The notes: generated by a model not told the origin, from the letters alone. A DNA stretch of 64,000 bases from an uncultured Prevotella sp. (GCA_947169185.1 CAMVOS010000008.1:1-64000), one strand, 5' to 3'; counted from the first letter of the stretch, positions 1 through 6,431 are shown. A program made the numbers and translations.

Positions 1-76
1 CGACATGAAGAAGGGCGCCGTCAGCCATGAGGAGTGGCTGGCGTCAAAGAAGAAGACCACGGATTCCACGGATTAA
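1..76 (+). CDS. C-terminal end of an unidentified upstream gene (partial)
   Basis: Frame 2 is open from the window edge to a TAA at 74-76 and would encode the last 24 residues of a protein (ending ...EEWLASKKKTTDSTD). The end is hydrophilic and the last six codons lie inside a CGGATT-type repeat. The frame leads directly to the DUF4248 gene 10 nt further on, which is why I think it is real, but nothing in 24 residues identifies a family. It could also be chance. Confidence 0.3.
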   Translation, partial: DMKKGAVSHEEWLASKKKTTDSTD

Positions 77-86
77 ACGGATTAGC
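57..86. repeat. Tandem CGGATT-type repeat
   Basis: Three CGGATT hexamers spaced by 3-4 nt (ccACGGATTccACGGATTaaACGGATTa). The repeat writes the last codons and stop of the upstream frame and the leader of the DUF4248 gene. From memory, this ACGGATT repeat type occurs widely in Bacteroidota and Verrucomicrobiota intergenic DNA, often near GxxExxY genes, one of which lies 450 nt downstream. Confidence 0.6.
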
Positions 87-296
87 ATGAACACGAAAGC
101 GTTTGAAATCAGGGCCTATTACAAGTCTGAGCTGGCGATGCTGTACTTTCCGGACATGACGAGGCGCGGTGCCGTCCGTCGGTTGAACAACTGGCTGAAG
201 ATTAACCCGAGGCTCGCTGATCTTGCCGATGCCAACGACTTCACGCCAGTCCAGGTGGCGCTCATTGTCAGCGAGGTCGGCGAGCCATACCGGTAG
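87..296 (+). CDS. DUF4248 family protein
   Basis: A 69-residue protein starting MNTKAFEIRAYYKSELAMLY. The ORF track begins at 27, but those extra residues come from the CGGATT repeat, and ATG 87 gives the usual family start. The shape (short N-terminal strand, YxxSELAxxYFP, then an R-rich helix with LNxWLKIN) is what I recall for DUF4248, a Bacteroidota family of unknown role, probably a small helical DNA-associated protein. It is typically found next to HU-like proteins and small peptides, as here (HU at 1466, peptide at 2144), but the GxxExxY unit now separates it from the HU gene. Function unknown. Confidence 0.75.
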   Translation: MNTKAFEIRAYYKSELAMLYFPDMTRRGAVRRLNNWLKINPRLADLADANDFTPVQVALIVSEVGEPYR

Positions 297-352
297 ATGC
301 AAATTCTGACTCATAAGCCCTGCGTTGACGGTTAACAAAAACCGTGAAAACC

Positions 353-475
353 CTTTTCTCAGGTCGAGACTTCGTCTCTTATGCTGTGTCTGCATCCTTT
401 GCCCCATAAGCGAGCTTATGGTCAAAGCCTGCAGGCACAGCATCAGTCCCTATGGGGACAACAACCTGAGAAAAG
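353..475 (+). ncRNA. Cloverleaf-forming sequence, left copy
   Basis: Perfect closing stem of 12 bp (CTTTTCTCAGGT 353-364 with ACCTGAGAAAAG 464-475). Inside are three hairpins: GAGAC-TTC-GTCTC (366-378); a long arm TGCTGTGTCTGCA/TGCAGGCACAGCA (382-394/430-442) that continues through CTTTG/CAAAG into CCATAAGC/GCTTATGG; and GTCCC-TATG-GGGAC (446-459). It could act as RNA or as folded single-stranded DNA; strand is uncertain. No Rfam family was recognised. Confidence 0.55.
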
Positions 476-529
476 AAAAACCCGCTTACGCTTCAAAAAA
501 CCCATGTGGACCGTAGTGATGGTATTTTC

Positions 530-967
530 CTAAAAAGCAGTGATGGTTTTGGTATTTGCATCGTAATAGTATTTCTCACACTGATCCTTCACAGGCGCAA
601 AATTGAATAATATACCTATAGGCGTGTTTGTCAGACGCATATAATTCCATAGTTGTTGCCGTTGTTCAACTCCCAGCGCGGTGATTGCTTTACATTCCAC
701 TGCCACATTCCCCTTACAAAGAAAATCCATAAAGTGCTTGTGCTCCAGAAGACGCCCATGATAGGAAACCTGAAAATAATATTCTTTTACACAGGGGACC
801 TGTTTCTCTTCAAACGACATCTTGAGAGCCTCCTGATACACGTATTCGTTCAGCCAAGGCCCTAATTCCCTATGGACCTCCTGACAGCATCCTATGATGT
901 CGTAAACATATGATTTCAACTCTGTTATGAATTCTTTGTTATGGTCTGAGTTCGCAACTATTTTCAT
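530..967 (-). CDS. GxxExxY protein (PD-(D/E)XK-like nuclease fold)
   Basis: 145 residues from ATG 967. The ORF track's start at 1147 would place 60 extra residues inside the right cloverleaf, so it is rejected. Family marks: N-terminal helix with CCQEVHRELG, the signature region LGPWLNEYVYQEAL, a central KHFMDFLCKGNVAVECKA stretch matching the D...ExK core of the PDDEXK_3 fold, and C-terminal LTNTPIGILFNF. The first Gly of the signature (GxxExxY) is Trp here. The family is known but has no settled function; the nuclease role rests on fold similarity. No Shine-Dalgarno, only an A-rich leader. It is the sole gene of the candidate mobile unit. Confidence 0.85.
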   Translation of the reverse strand: MKIVANSDHNKEFITELKSYVYDIIGCCQEVHRELGPWLNEYVYQEALKMSFEEKQVPCVKEYYFQVSYHGRLLEHKHFMDFLCKGNVAVECKAITALGVEQRQQLWNYMRLTNTPIGILFNFAPVKDQCEKYYYDANTKTITAF

Positions 968-1039
968 TCTTGTCTTTTTTTGTAAAACGGAATAAGAATC
1001 CCGTTTATTGCGCTCTGCCCTCGGTTTTTCTCTGTTTTT

Positions 1040-1162
1040 CTGAGCTGTGCTGCATAGCCGTAGGCTGTTATAAGTTATCGGGCATGGACTGCTAAGCTTG
1101 CTTAAGCAGAACTTGTCCGATGGCTTAGAACAAATGCTGAAAAGCATTGCAGCACAACTCAG
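1040..1162 (-). ncRNA. Cloverleaf-forming sequence, right copy (inverted)
   Basis: Closing stem of 15 bp with one C-A mismatch (CTGAGCTGTGCTGCA 1040-1054 with TGCAGCACAACTCAG 1148-1162). Inside: AGCC-GTA-GGCT; a long arm ATCGGGCA/TGTCCGAT containing CTGCTAAG/CTTAAGCAG; and AATGCT-GAAA-AGCATT (GNRA-type loop when read on plus). Same short-long-short architecture as the left copy, with flanks in inverted order. Strand assigned from the flank match to the left copy. Confidence 0.5.
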
Positions 1163-1195
1163 GGTTTTATAGGTTTTCTTTTATCATCCTGCAAA

Positions 1196-1225
1196 TTTGT
1201 GCAACTTTTGGTCATTTTGTGCAAC
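1196..1225. repeat. Direct repeat TTTGTGCAAC, 20-nt period
   Basis: Two copies of TTTGTGCAAC at 1196-1205 and 1216-1225, exactly two helical turns apart. Each continues into a related box (TTTTGGTC, ATTCGACC). This sits upstream of the putative HU promoter and looks operator-like; no regulator can be named. Confidence 0.55.
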
Positions 1226-1274
1226 ATTCGACCATGAACGACCACGAACGTCCACTTGGCAAAACGGAATGTCG

Positions 1275-1282
1275 TAATTTTG
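1275..1282 (+). promoter_or_regulatory. Putative -7 box before the HU-like gene
   Basis: TAATTTTG fits the Bacteroidota -7 consensus TAnnTTTG. A good -33 TTTG at 19-21 nt upstream is not visible. It would give a leader of about 175 nt. The DNA from 968 to 1465 is otherwise non-coding and holds the right cloverleaf, two direct repeats and this box. Confidence 0.4.
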
Positions 1283-1390
1283 CATTTGAAAATGCGAGAA
1301 CAGGCGGCGCCTCAGCAAAGAGCAAGCTCTCTGCATTCGGCTTGCACTGTCCTTGCACATGGAAATCGGGACGCGGAACGAGTAGTGCGC

Positions 1391-1427
1391 AATACTCCGA
1401 AAGTATTCCCGAATAGTCCGAAAGTAT
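1391..1427 (+). repeat. Repeated TCCGAAAGTAT hairpin in the HU leader
   Basis: TCCGAAAGTAT occurs at 1396-1406 and 1417-1427, a 21-nt period. The first copy is the right half of a hairpin AATACT-CCGAA-AGTATT (1391-1407); the second is a weaker version. It lies 40-75 nt before the HU start, so it could be a site for the HU-like protein itself (autoregulation) or an RNA element. Inference only. Confidence 0.5.
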
Positions 1428-1465
1428 CTAATTTTAATGTTTAATTTTTAATTTATTTTACGATT

Positions 1466-2089
1466 ATGTTGGAACTTAATTTGACAAAGAACACTAACGA
1501 CCAGCTGCCCGGCACACTGGGCAAGTACTACGCCCGCGTCGAGTACAAGGACACCATGGGCATCGACAAGCTGGCCAAGCACATGCACCAGCACAACGCC
1601 GTATGGTCGCGCGGTCTGGTAGTCGGTCTGCTCACCGACCTCACGGACTGCATCAAGGAACTGGCCCTGCAGGGCTACGTGGTGAAGATTGACGACCTCG
1701 GCCTGTTCAAGGCCACCGTCGAGGCCAACGGTCTGACGCTGCAGCAGGGCGCCAAGGTCACCGCCGGACGCGGCGTCCAGCGCAAGGACGAGGAGCTGCA
1801 GGCCGACATCAGCAAGCAGCAGTTTGCCATCAAGAACGTCAAGCTGCTCGTGCAGGCCACCGGCGAGACCACCATCGACTCGATGAACGGCGACGCACAG
1901 ACCACCTTCACGTCGAAGGCCAAGGCCCTCGTGCTGAGTCTGACGGGAAGTAACGAAAACGAAAACGAAAACCAAAACACTGGCGGTAACTCCGGCAACA
2001 GCGGTGGTAACACTGGCGGTAATACCGGTGGCGACACGGGCGGTAACACTGGAGGCACTACCGGTGGCGGTGAGGAAGGCGGAATGTAA
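1466..2089 (+). CDS. HU-like DNA-binding protein with Gly/Asn-rich tail (HU-HIG type)
   Basis: 207 residues. Residues 1-125 match the Bacteroidota HU-like (HIG) domain: a variable start (ELNLTKNTNDQLPGTLGKYYARV), a helical part TDLTDCIKELALQGYVVKIDDLGLFK where classical HU has its helix-strand core, then a basic arm region. The last 45 residues are low complexity (NENENENQN, then repeats of TGGN). Such tails are common in this family. The gene is GC-rich relative to its AT-rich leader. It probably binds DNA; partners are unknown. It is followed after 54 nt by the small peptide gene and then a terminator. Confidence 0.85.
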   Translation: MLELNLTKNTNDQLPGTLGKYYARVEYKDTMGIDKLAKHMHQHNAVWSRGLVVGLLTDLTDCIKELALQGYVVKIDDLGLFKATVEANGLTLQQGAKVTAGRGVQRKDEELQADISKQQFAIKNVKLLVQATGETTIDSMNGDAQTTFTSKAKALVLSLTGSNENENENQNTGGNSGNSGGNTGGNTGGDTGGNTGGTTGGGEEGGM

Positions 2090-2143
2090 GGAGATGATAG
2101 ATGAAAAATGAAAAATTAAAGATTAGGATGAAAGAATTATTAG

Positions 2144-2257
2144 ATGAAATGGGAAACTTGGAAGACCATTATTCAGGTCATCGTAAGCATTCTGACGGCG
2201 GCACTGACCGCACTGGGCACCACGTCGTGCATGGGCCATGGCCCAATCTACATGTAA
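2144..2257 (+). CDS. Small membrane-like peptide ('smalll' family type), 37 aa
   Basis: Too short for the ORF track. ATG 2144 directly follows an in-frame TAG. The peptide starts MKWETWKTIIQVIVSIL and has one hydrophobic helix of about 20 residues, then GTTSCMGHG. This matches my memory of the Bacteroidota family labelled 'smalll protein', a short peptide regularly found after HU-HIG genes. The SC after the helix could be a lipid-attachment site or only a short periplasmic tail. Function unknown. A strong terminator follows 20 nt later. Confidence 0.75.
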   Translation: MKWETWKTIIQVIVSILTAALTALGTTSCMGHGPIYM

Positions 2258-2277
2258 GACGTAAGAAGTGAAAAAGG

Positions 2278-2312
2278 GCAGTTTGCACAAGTTGCAGACT
2301 GCTTTTTTTTTT
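2278..2312 (+). terminator. Rho-independent terminator after the HU/small peptide genes
   Basis: GCAGTTTGCA pairs with TGCAGACTGC (10 bp, one G-T) around a 5-nt loop and is followed by ten T. Confidence 0.9.
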
Positions 2313-2318
2313 GAACAC

Positions 2319-2349
2319 AAAAAAAAACCGCCAGATTCACATCTGACGG
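2319..2349 (-). terminator. Rho-independent terminator after the small lipoprotein
   Basis: On the minus strand CCGTCAGAT pairs with ATCTGGCGG around GTGA, followed by a T8 run. It is back to back with the plus-strand terminator at 2278. Confidence 0.88.
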
Positions 2350-2376
2350 TCGATTCTCTCAATTAGAGTTCGTAAA

Positions 2377-2547
2377 TTACTTAACGCTGTCAGCAGCAAC
2401 TGTATCAGCAGCAGCAGTGTCAGCAGCAGCGGTATCAACAACTGCGATAGAATCAGAATCAACGGCCTCAGCCTGCTGAGTCTTGTTACCACAAGAAGCG
2501 AAAGAAATAGCTGCAACAGCTACGAACATCAAAACTAACTTTTTCAT
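2377..2547 (-). CDS. Small Ala/Asp-repeat lipoprotein, 56 aa
   Basis: Not in the ORF track. MKKLVLMFVAVAAISFASC gives a signal peptide with lipobox ending at Cys19. The mature part is about 37 residues, acidic, and built from near-repeats of VDTAAADTAAADTVAADSVK. The matching DNA is a degenerate CAGCAGC-rich repeat, so copy number could vary. It has its own promoter (2601) and terminator (2319), so it is a free-standing gene. Small lipoproteins of this kind are frequent and often highly expressed in Prevotella; their role is unknown. Confidence 0.8.
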   Translation of the reverse strand: MKKLVLMFVAVAAISFASCGNKTQQAEAVDSDSIAVVDTAAADTAAADTVAADSVK

Positions 2548-2600
2548 TTTTTCTAAGCTTTTTAAATCTGTAAAACAATCATTTGTTTATTAAAACGCTG

Positions 2601-2608
2601 CAAAGGTA
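2601..2608 (-). promoter_or_regulatory. -7 box of the small lipoprotein
   Basis: On the minus strand TACCTTTG, a perfect TAnnTTTG, 53 nt before the ATG. The -33 box is not clear. Confidence 0.65.
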
Positions 2609-2777
2609 CGCATTTTTTTAATACGACGTATCATTTTTTTTGTTTTTTTTTAGGTCTTTTTTGTAACTTTTTAGCAAAGCGCTGAAAATCAACAACTTGC
2701 AAAATGTTAAATTTCGTGTATTTTTTACCCTTTCAAGAATAATTGCAAAAAAATGGCGAAAAGTGCGTTTTTTTGCG

Positions 2778-2785
2778 TACCTTTG
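2778..2785 (+). promoter_or_regulatory. -7 box of mtaB
   Basis: TACCTTTG, 41 nt upstream of ATG 2827. It lies inside the 5' extension of the ORF-track frame, which shows that the annotated start at 2743 is too early. Confidence 0.65.
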
Positions 2786-2826
2786 TGCCCGTAAACAATA
2801 CACCTTATTATATATATAAGAAACGC

Positions 2827-4173
2827 ATGATAGATACGTCAGCCTTTCAAGGCAAAAAAGCGAAATATTACACGGTGGGATGTAAGTTGAACTTCTCGGA
2901 GACATCGACATTTGGCAAGATGCTGAGCGAGATGGGTGTTGTTGAGGCCACCAAGGACGAGCAGGCGGACATTTGTCTGATCAATACCTGCGCGGTGACG
3001 GACGTGGCCGACCATAAGTGTCGTCAGGTCATCCACCGGCTGGTGCGCGAGAATCCTGGGGCCTTCGTCGTGGTGACGGGCTGCTATGCGCAGCTGCAAC
3101 CTATTAGAATCAGTAAGATGGAGGGTGTGGACTTGGTGCTGGGTTCGAACGAGAAGGCGAACCTCATCCAGTTCCTTTCAGAGCGTTTTGTGAATCGCGA
3201 TAATACCGCGTTATACAGAACATACAAAACTGAGAAGACGAAGGACATCAAGACGTTTGCGCCCAGCTGTTCGCGAGGCAACAGGACGCGTTATTTCTTG
3301 AAGGTTCAGGACGGCTGCGACTACTTCTGCACCTACTGTACCATACCATTCGCCCGCGGTTTCAGTCGTAACCCGCCGATAGCATCGCTGGTGGCGCAGG
3401 CCGAGGAGGCTGCGCGCGAAGGTGGCAAGGAGATTGTGCTGACGGGCGTGAACATCGGTGACTTTGGCAAGACGACGGGCGAGAAGTTCATAGACCTGGT
3501 GAAGGCGCTGGATGGCGTAGAGGGTGTGCAGCGCTACCGTATCAGCTCGTTGGAACCCGACTTGCTGAGCGACGAGCTGATAGACTACTGTGCGCAGAGT
3601 CGTGCCTTCATGCCGCACTACCATATTCCGCTGCAGAGTGGCAGCGATACGGTGCTGAAGCTGATGCACCGCCATTACGACTGCCAGCTGTTTGCCGACA
3701 AGATACGACATATCAAGGCGGTGATGCCCGATGCGTTTATCGGTGTCGACGTGATGGTGGGCTGTCGTGGCGAGACGCCTGAATGTTTCGAGGAGACCTA
3801 CGACTTACTGTCCGGACTGGACGTGACGCAGCTGCACGTGTTCCCATACAGTGAGCGTCCGGGCACGTTGGCACTCGACATTCCTTACAGGGTCGGCGAG
3901 AAAGACAAGAAGGAGCGCAGTCGCAGGTTGCTGGAACTGTCAGACCAGAAGACGCACGCCTTCTACGAGCGGCATATCGGACAGGAGGCTGAGGTGCTGT
4001 TCGAGAAGTCGACAGAAGGACGTGCCATGCATGGTTTTACAAAGAACTATGTGCGTGTAGAACTGTCGCCTGCTGAAGCGAATGATGAATACGACAATCA
4101 GCTGATAAAGTGTACGTTAGGCGACTTTAACTATAGAAAAACGGCGTTGAAGGTTGAGAAAATGAGAACATGA
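2827..4173 (+). CDS. mtaB: tRNA t6A37 methylthiotransferase (MtaB type)
   Basis: 448 residues from ATG 2827; the upstream in-frame codons overlap the promoter. A radical-SAM/two-cluster enzyme that adds a methylthio group to C2 of t6A37 in tRNAs reading ANN codons. N-terminal UPF0004 domain with Cys19 (VGCK), Cys55 (NTCAV) and Cys86 (TGCYAQ) for one Fe-S cluster; radical-SAM triad C164xxxC168xxC171 in DGCDYFCTYCTI; C-terminal TRAM-like region from about 375. MtaB is favoured over RimO and MiaB by overall length and the TVGCKLNFSET start. The last codons (EKMRT, stop) lie in a GAGAAAATGAGAAC repeat. The glycosyltransferase starts 4 nt after the stop. Confidence 0.9.
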   Translation: MIDTSAFQGKKAKYYTVGCKLNFSETSTFGKMLSEMGVVEATKDEQADICLINTCAVTDVADHKCRQVIHRLVRENPGAFVVVTGCYAQLQPIRISKMEGVDLVLGSNEKANLIQFLSERFVNRDNTALYRTYKTEKTKDIKTFAPSCSRGNRTRYFLKVQDGCDYFCTYCTIPFARGFSRNPPIASLVAQAEEAAREGGKEIVLTGVNIGDFGKTTGEKFIDLVKALDGVEGVQRYRISSLEPDLLSDELIDYCAQSRAFMPHYHIPLQSGSDTVLKLMHRHYDCQLFADKIRHIKAVMPDAFIGVDVMVGCRGETPECFEETYDLLSGLDVTQLHVFPYSERPGTLALDIPYRVGEKDKKERSRRLLELSDQKTHAFYERHIGQEAEVLFEKSTEGRAMHGFTKNYVRVELSPAEANDEYDNQLIKCTLGDFNYRKTALKVEKMRT

Positions 4174-4177
4174 GAAG

Positions 4178-5197
4178 ATGGATAAAGTAGCTATCGTCAT
4201 ACTGAACTGGAACGGGGCCAAGATGCTGCGCCAGTATCTGCCCACGGTGCTGAACTACTCGCGCGACGAGGCCACGGTCTATGTGGCCGACAATGCCTCG
4301 ACGGACGATTCACTCGACCTGTTGCGTCGTGAGTTCCCGGAGTGTAAACTCATCGTGCTGGACAAGAACTGGGGATTTGCCGAGGGCTATAACAAGGCGC
4401 TCAAGCAGATTGAAGCCGAATACTACCTGTTGCTGAACTCGGACATCGAGGTGACGCACCACTGGCTGACACCGCTGACGGAATTTATGGACGTGCATCC
4501 GGAGGTGGCGGCATGCCAGCCTAAGCTGCTCTCCATCTATAACAAGGATCAGTTCGAGTATGCGGGGGCGAGTGGGGGATACCTGGACCGCTATGGTTAC
4601 CCCTTCTGTCGCGGACGCATCTTCGAGACCGTCGAGGACGACAACGGCCAGTATGACTATGCGACGGAGATACTGTGGGCCACAGGTGCTGCGCTGATGA
4701 TTCGTTCGAAAGACTATTGGGACTGTGGCGGACTGGACGGTCGTTTCTTTGCCCATAACGAGGAGATAGACCTGTGCTGGCGCCTGCGCATCCGTGGTCG
4801 TAAGCTCTACTGTCTGCCTGAATCGTACGTCTATCATGTCGGTGGCGGCACGTTGCCCAAGTCGAACCCGATGAAGACCTTCCTGAACTTCCGCAATAAT
4901 CTGACGATGCTCTACAAGTGTCTGCCCGACGAGGAGTTGCAGCACGTCATGCGCTGGCGGTGGGTGCTGGACTATCTGGCAGCGTGGGAGATGCTGATAC
5001 TGAAGCGTAACATGGGCGACTTCAAGGCCATCTTCAAGGCCCGTCGCGCTTTTAAGCGCTGGCGTCACGACTTCGACGAAGACCGTCGCCAGATACAGGC
5101 TTCGCGTCAGGAAAAAGAAATACCAGAGCAACGACGCTTCTCATTGCTCTGGCAGTATTATGCGAAAGGCCGCAAAACCTTTAGTCGTCTACCTTGA
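4178..5197 (+). CDS. Glycosyltransferase family 2
   Basis: 339 residues. N-terminal GT-A fold: VAIVILNWNG (1-12), the nucleotide-binding DNASTDDS (38-45), and a metal site as NSD (87-89) in LLLNSDIEV. The acceptor region has the W-ATGAALMIR and FFAHNEEIDLCWRLR motifs typical of rhamnosyl- or dTDP-sugar-type GT2 enzymes. No transmembrane segment, so it probably acts at the cytoplasmic face on a lipid-linked glycan. It is coupled to mtaB and its last 17 nt overlap the end of the convergent DUF4861 gene. Donor and acceptor cannot be told from sequence. Confidence 0.88.
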   Translation: MDKVAIVILNWNGAKMLRQYLPTVLNYSRDEATVYVADNASTDDSLDLLRREFPECKLIVLDKNWGFAEGYNKALKQIEAEYYLLLNSDIEVTHHWLTPLTEFMDVHPEVAACQPKLLSIYNKDQFEYAGASGGYLDRYGYPFCRGRIFETVEDDNGQYDYATEILWATGAALMIRSKDYWDCGGLDGRFFAHNEEIDLCWRLRIRGRKLYCLPESYVYHVGGGTLPKSNPMKTFLNFRNNLTMLYKCLPDEELQHVMRWRWVLDYLAAWEMLILKRNMGDFKAIFKARRAFKRWRHDFDEDRRQIQASRQEKEIPEQRRFSLLWQYYAKGRKTFSRLP

Positions 5198-6431
5198 CGA
5201 CCACTGGCTTTTCTACTTCCTTGCACCAAGCTTTCAGGTAGTCGAACCACTCTTTGGCCGTGTGATAGCCGAACGACTCGTTGGCTGACGTATAGGTCAC
5301 CTTATACGCCATCTGACGGCCATTGACCTTCAGCACTAAGGCGTAATTGTCCTTGTTGGCTGGCTCTTCGCTGACAACATTCTGTTGTGGCACCAAAACG
5401 GCCAGTCCTACCGTTTCGCGTTTCCAATTGAGCGTGTCGGTAGAGGGGTAGTCGGTGCCCCAGCAGGCGCGCAGACCCTTCTTGTTGCTGAACTCCTCAG
5501 AACCTTTGACGTTGATGATACCCGTCGAGAAACGATAGTCGCTGACGTCCTTGTTGAACAGCACGTCAACGTCCGTATCACGATGGCCGGCATACTGTGT
5601 GTAGCGCAGGGTCATATTAAGAGGTGAGAGGTGAGAGGTGAGAGGTGAGAGATTACCTTTCGGTGCCAACCAGCCTTTGTCGATGACCTCGACGATGGTA
5701 CGTAGCGGTCCGTACGAGATGATGCGCTGGGTACGTGTGGCAACGGGTTCCACGAGTGTGGGCTTCTGACCGTCCCATCCGCGGAAGGCCCCCAGTCCAA
5801 ACGTCTGACCAACCCACAGCACGTCGTCGCCATAGCCCCGCTTCTTTTGGTCTGCATCTGTATAGAACTGCGTCTCCTTCAGTTCGAGCTGCTTGGTGAA
5901 CTTGCCATAGAGGTCCAATGTCTGACGGGCATCGAAGTAGATGCGGATGCCGTTGAGCTCGCTCTCGAAGTCGACGCCGTGGTGATGCTGGATGTTATAC
6001 GTGTAGGCCGCATCGCCGCGTGCGGTAATCGATTCAATGTAGTTGTTCTGCTGGTTCTTCTTCAGCTTCTTGTCCTTGGTGTTGCTCAGCACCATCTCGG
6101 CAAAGACGCGAGCAGGGTAGGGACGTGGCTCGCCTTCGTCCATGAGCGTGACGGTGAACTGCTGCTTCTCCTTCTTGTCGATATTGGTCAGGAAGCAGAG
6201 CTCGTCGAAGGTGTCGTTCTTGTCGAGGTCGTCCAGCTGACAGGGCACTTCCTGTCCGTTCAGCGTGACCAGAGCAGAGCGCACCTCGCCATACGATGAC
6301 AGATTAATAACAATAGGTACGTCCGTACGCGCGATATTCATGGGATTGCTGACGGTGACGGTAATGGTTTTGCTGGCTGAAGCCGTTGCGGTCAGCATCG
6401 ACAGCAAGAAAAGTGCTATTGCTTGTTTCAT
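5181..6431 (-). CDS. DUF4861 family secreted protein
   Basis: 416 residues from ATG 6431 (MKQAIALFLLSMLTATASA, a signal peptide); the longer ORF-track start adds an implausible leader. The strand-rich start (ITVTVSNPMNIARTDVPIVINL), DKNDTFDELCFLTNI and the YTQYAGHRDTDVDVLF stretch fit DUF4861, a Bacteroidota family found in polysaccharide utilisation loci, often with pectin or rhamnogalacturonan enzymes. No catalytic assignment is safe. Around residues 265-280 an in-frame (GTGAGAG)n repeat adds NLSPLTSHLSPLN, which looks like a recent insertion. No sugar-degradation genes adjoin it. Confidence 0.8.
   Translation of the reverse strand: MKQAIALFLLSMLTATASASKTITVTVSNPMNIARTDVPIVINLSSYGEVRSALVTLNGQEVPCQLDDLDKNDTFDELCFLTNIDKKEKQQFTVTLMDEGEPRPYPARVFAEMVLSNTKDKKLKKNQQNNYIESITARGDAAYTYNIQHHHGVDFESELNGIRIYFDARQTLDLYGKFTKQLELKETQFYTDADQKKRGYGDDVLWVGQTFGLGAFRGWDGQKPTLVEPVATRTQRIISYGPLRTIVEVIDKGWLAPKGNLSPLTSHLSPLNMTLRYTQYAGHRDTDVDVLFNKDVSDYRFSTGIINVKGSEEFSNKKGLRACWGTDYPSTDTLNWKRETVGLAVLVPQQNVVSEEPANKDNYALVLKVNGRQMAYKVTYTSANESFGYHTAKEWFDYLKAWCKEVEKPVVVKVDD

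Larger units (their letters stand above)
338..1177. mobile_element. Candidate mobile unit: GxxExxY gene between two inverted cloverleaf structures
   Basis: The ends are complementary: AAAACC-GTG-AAAACCC at 338-353 and GGGTTTT-ATA-GGTTTT at 1162-1177 (13 of 16 positions pair). Just inside each end lies a three-hairpin cloverleaf closed by a 12-15 bp stem (353-475 and 1040-1162), and inside each cloverleaf is a further complementary pair (AGAAAAACC around 474-483, GGTTTTTCT at 1023-1031). The only gene inside is GxxExxY on the minus strand. The unit sits between the DUF4248 and HU genes, which are usually close neighbours. Calling it mobile is inference; no target-site duplication was recognised. 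Confidence 0.45.

Noticed and set aside
21-443. 140-residue minus-strand frame over DUF4248 and the left cloverleaf
   Set aside because: It runs through the hairpins and the CGGATT repeat and shows no protein-like features.
325-516. 63-residue plus-strand frame in the left cloverleaf
   Set aside because: Its codons are the stems of the cloverleaf; the structure explains the sequence better than coding.
2123-2362. 79-residue minus-strand frame over two terminators
   Set aside because: It crosses both terminators and opposes the 37-residue peptide.
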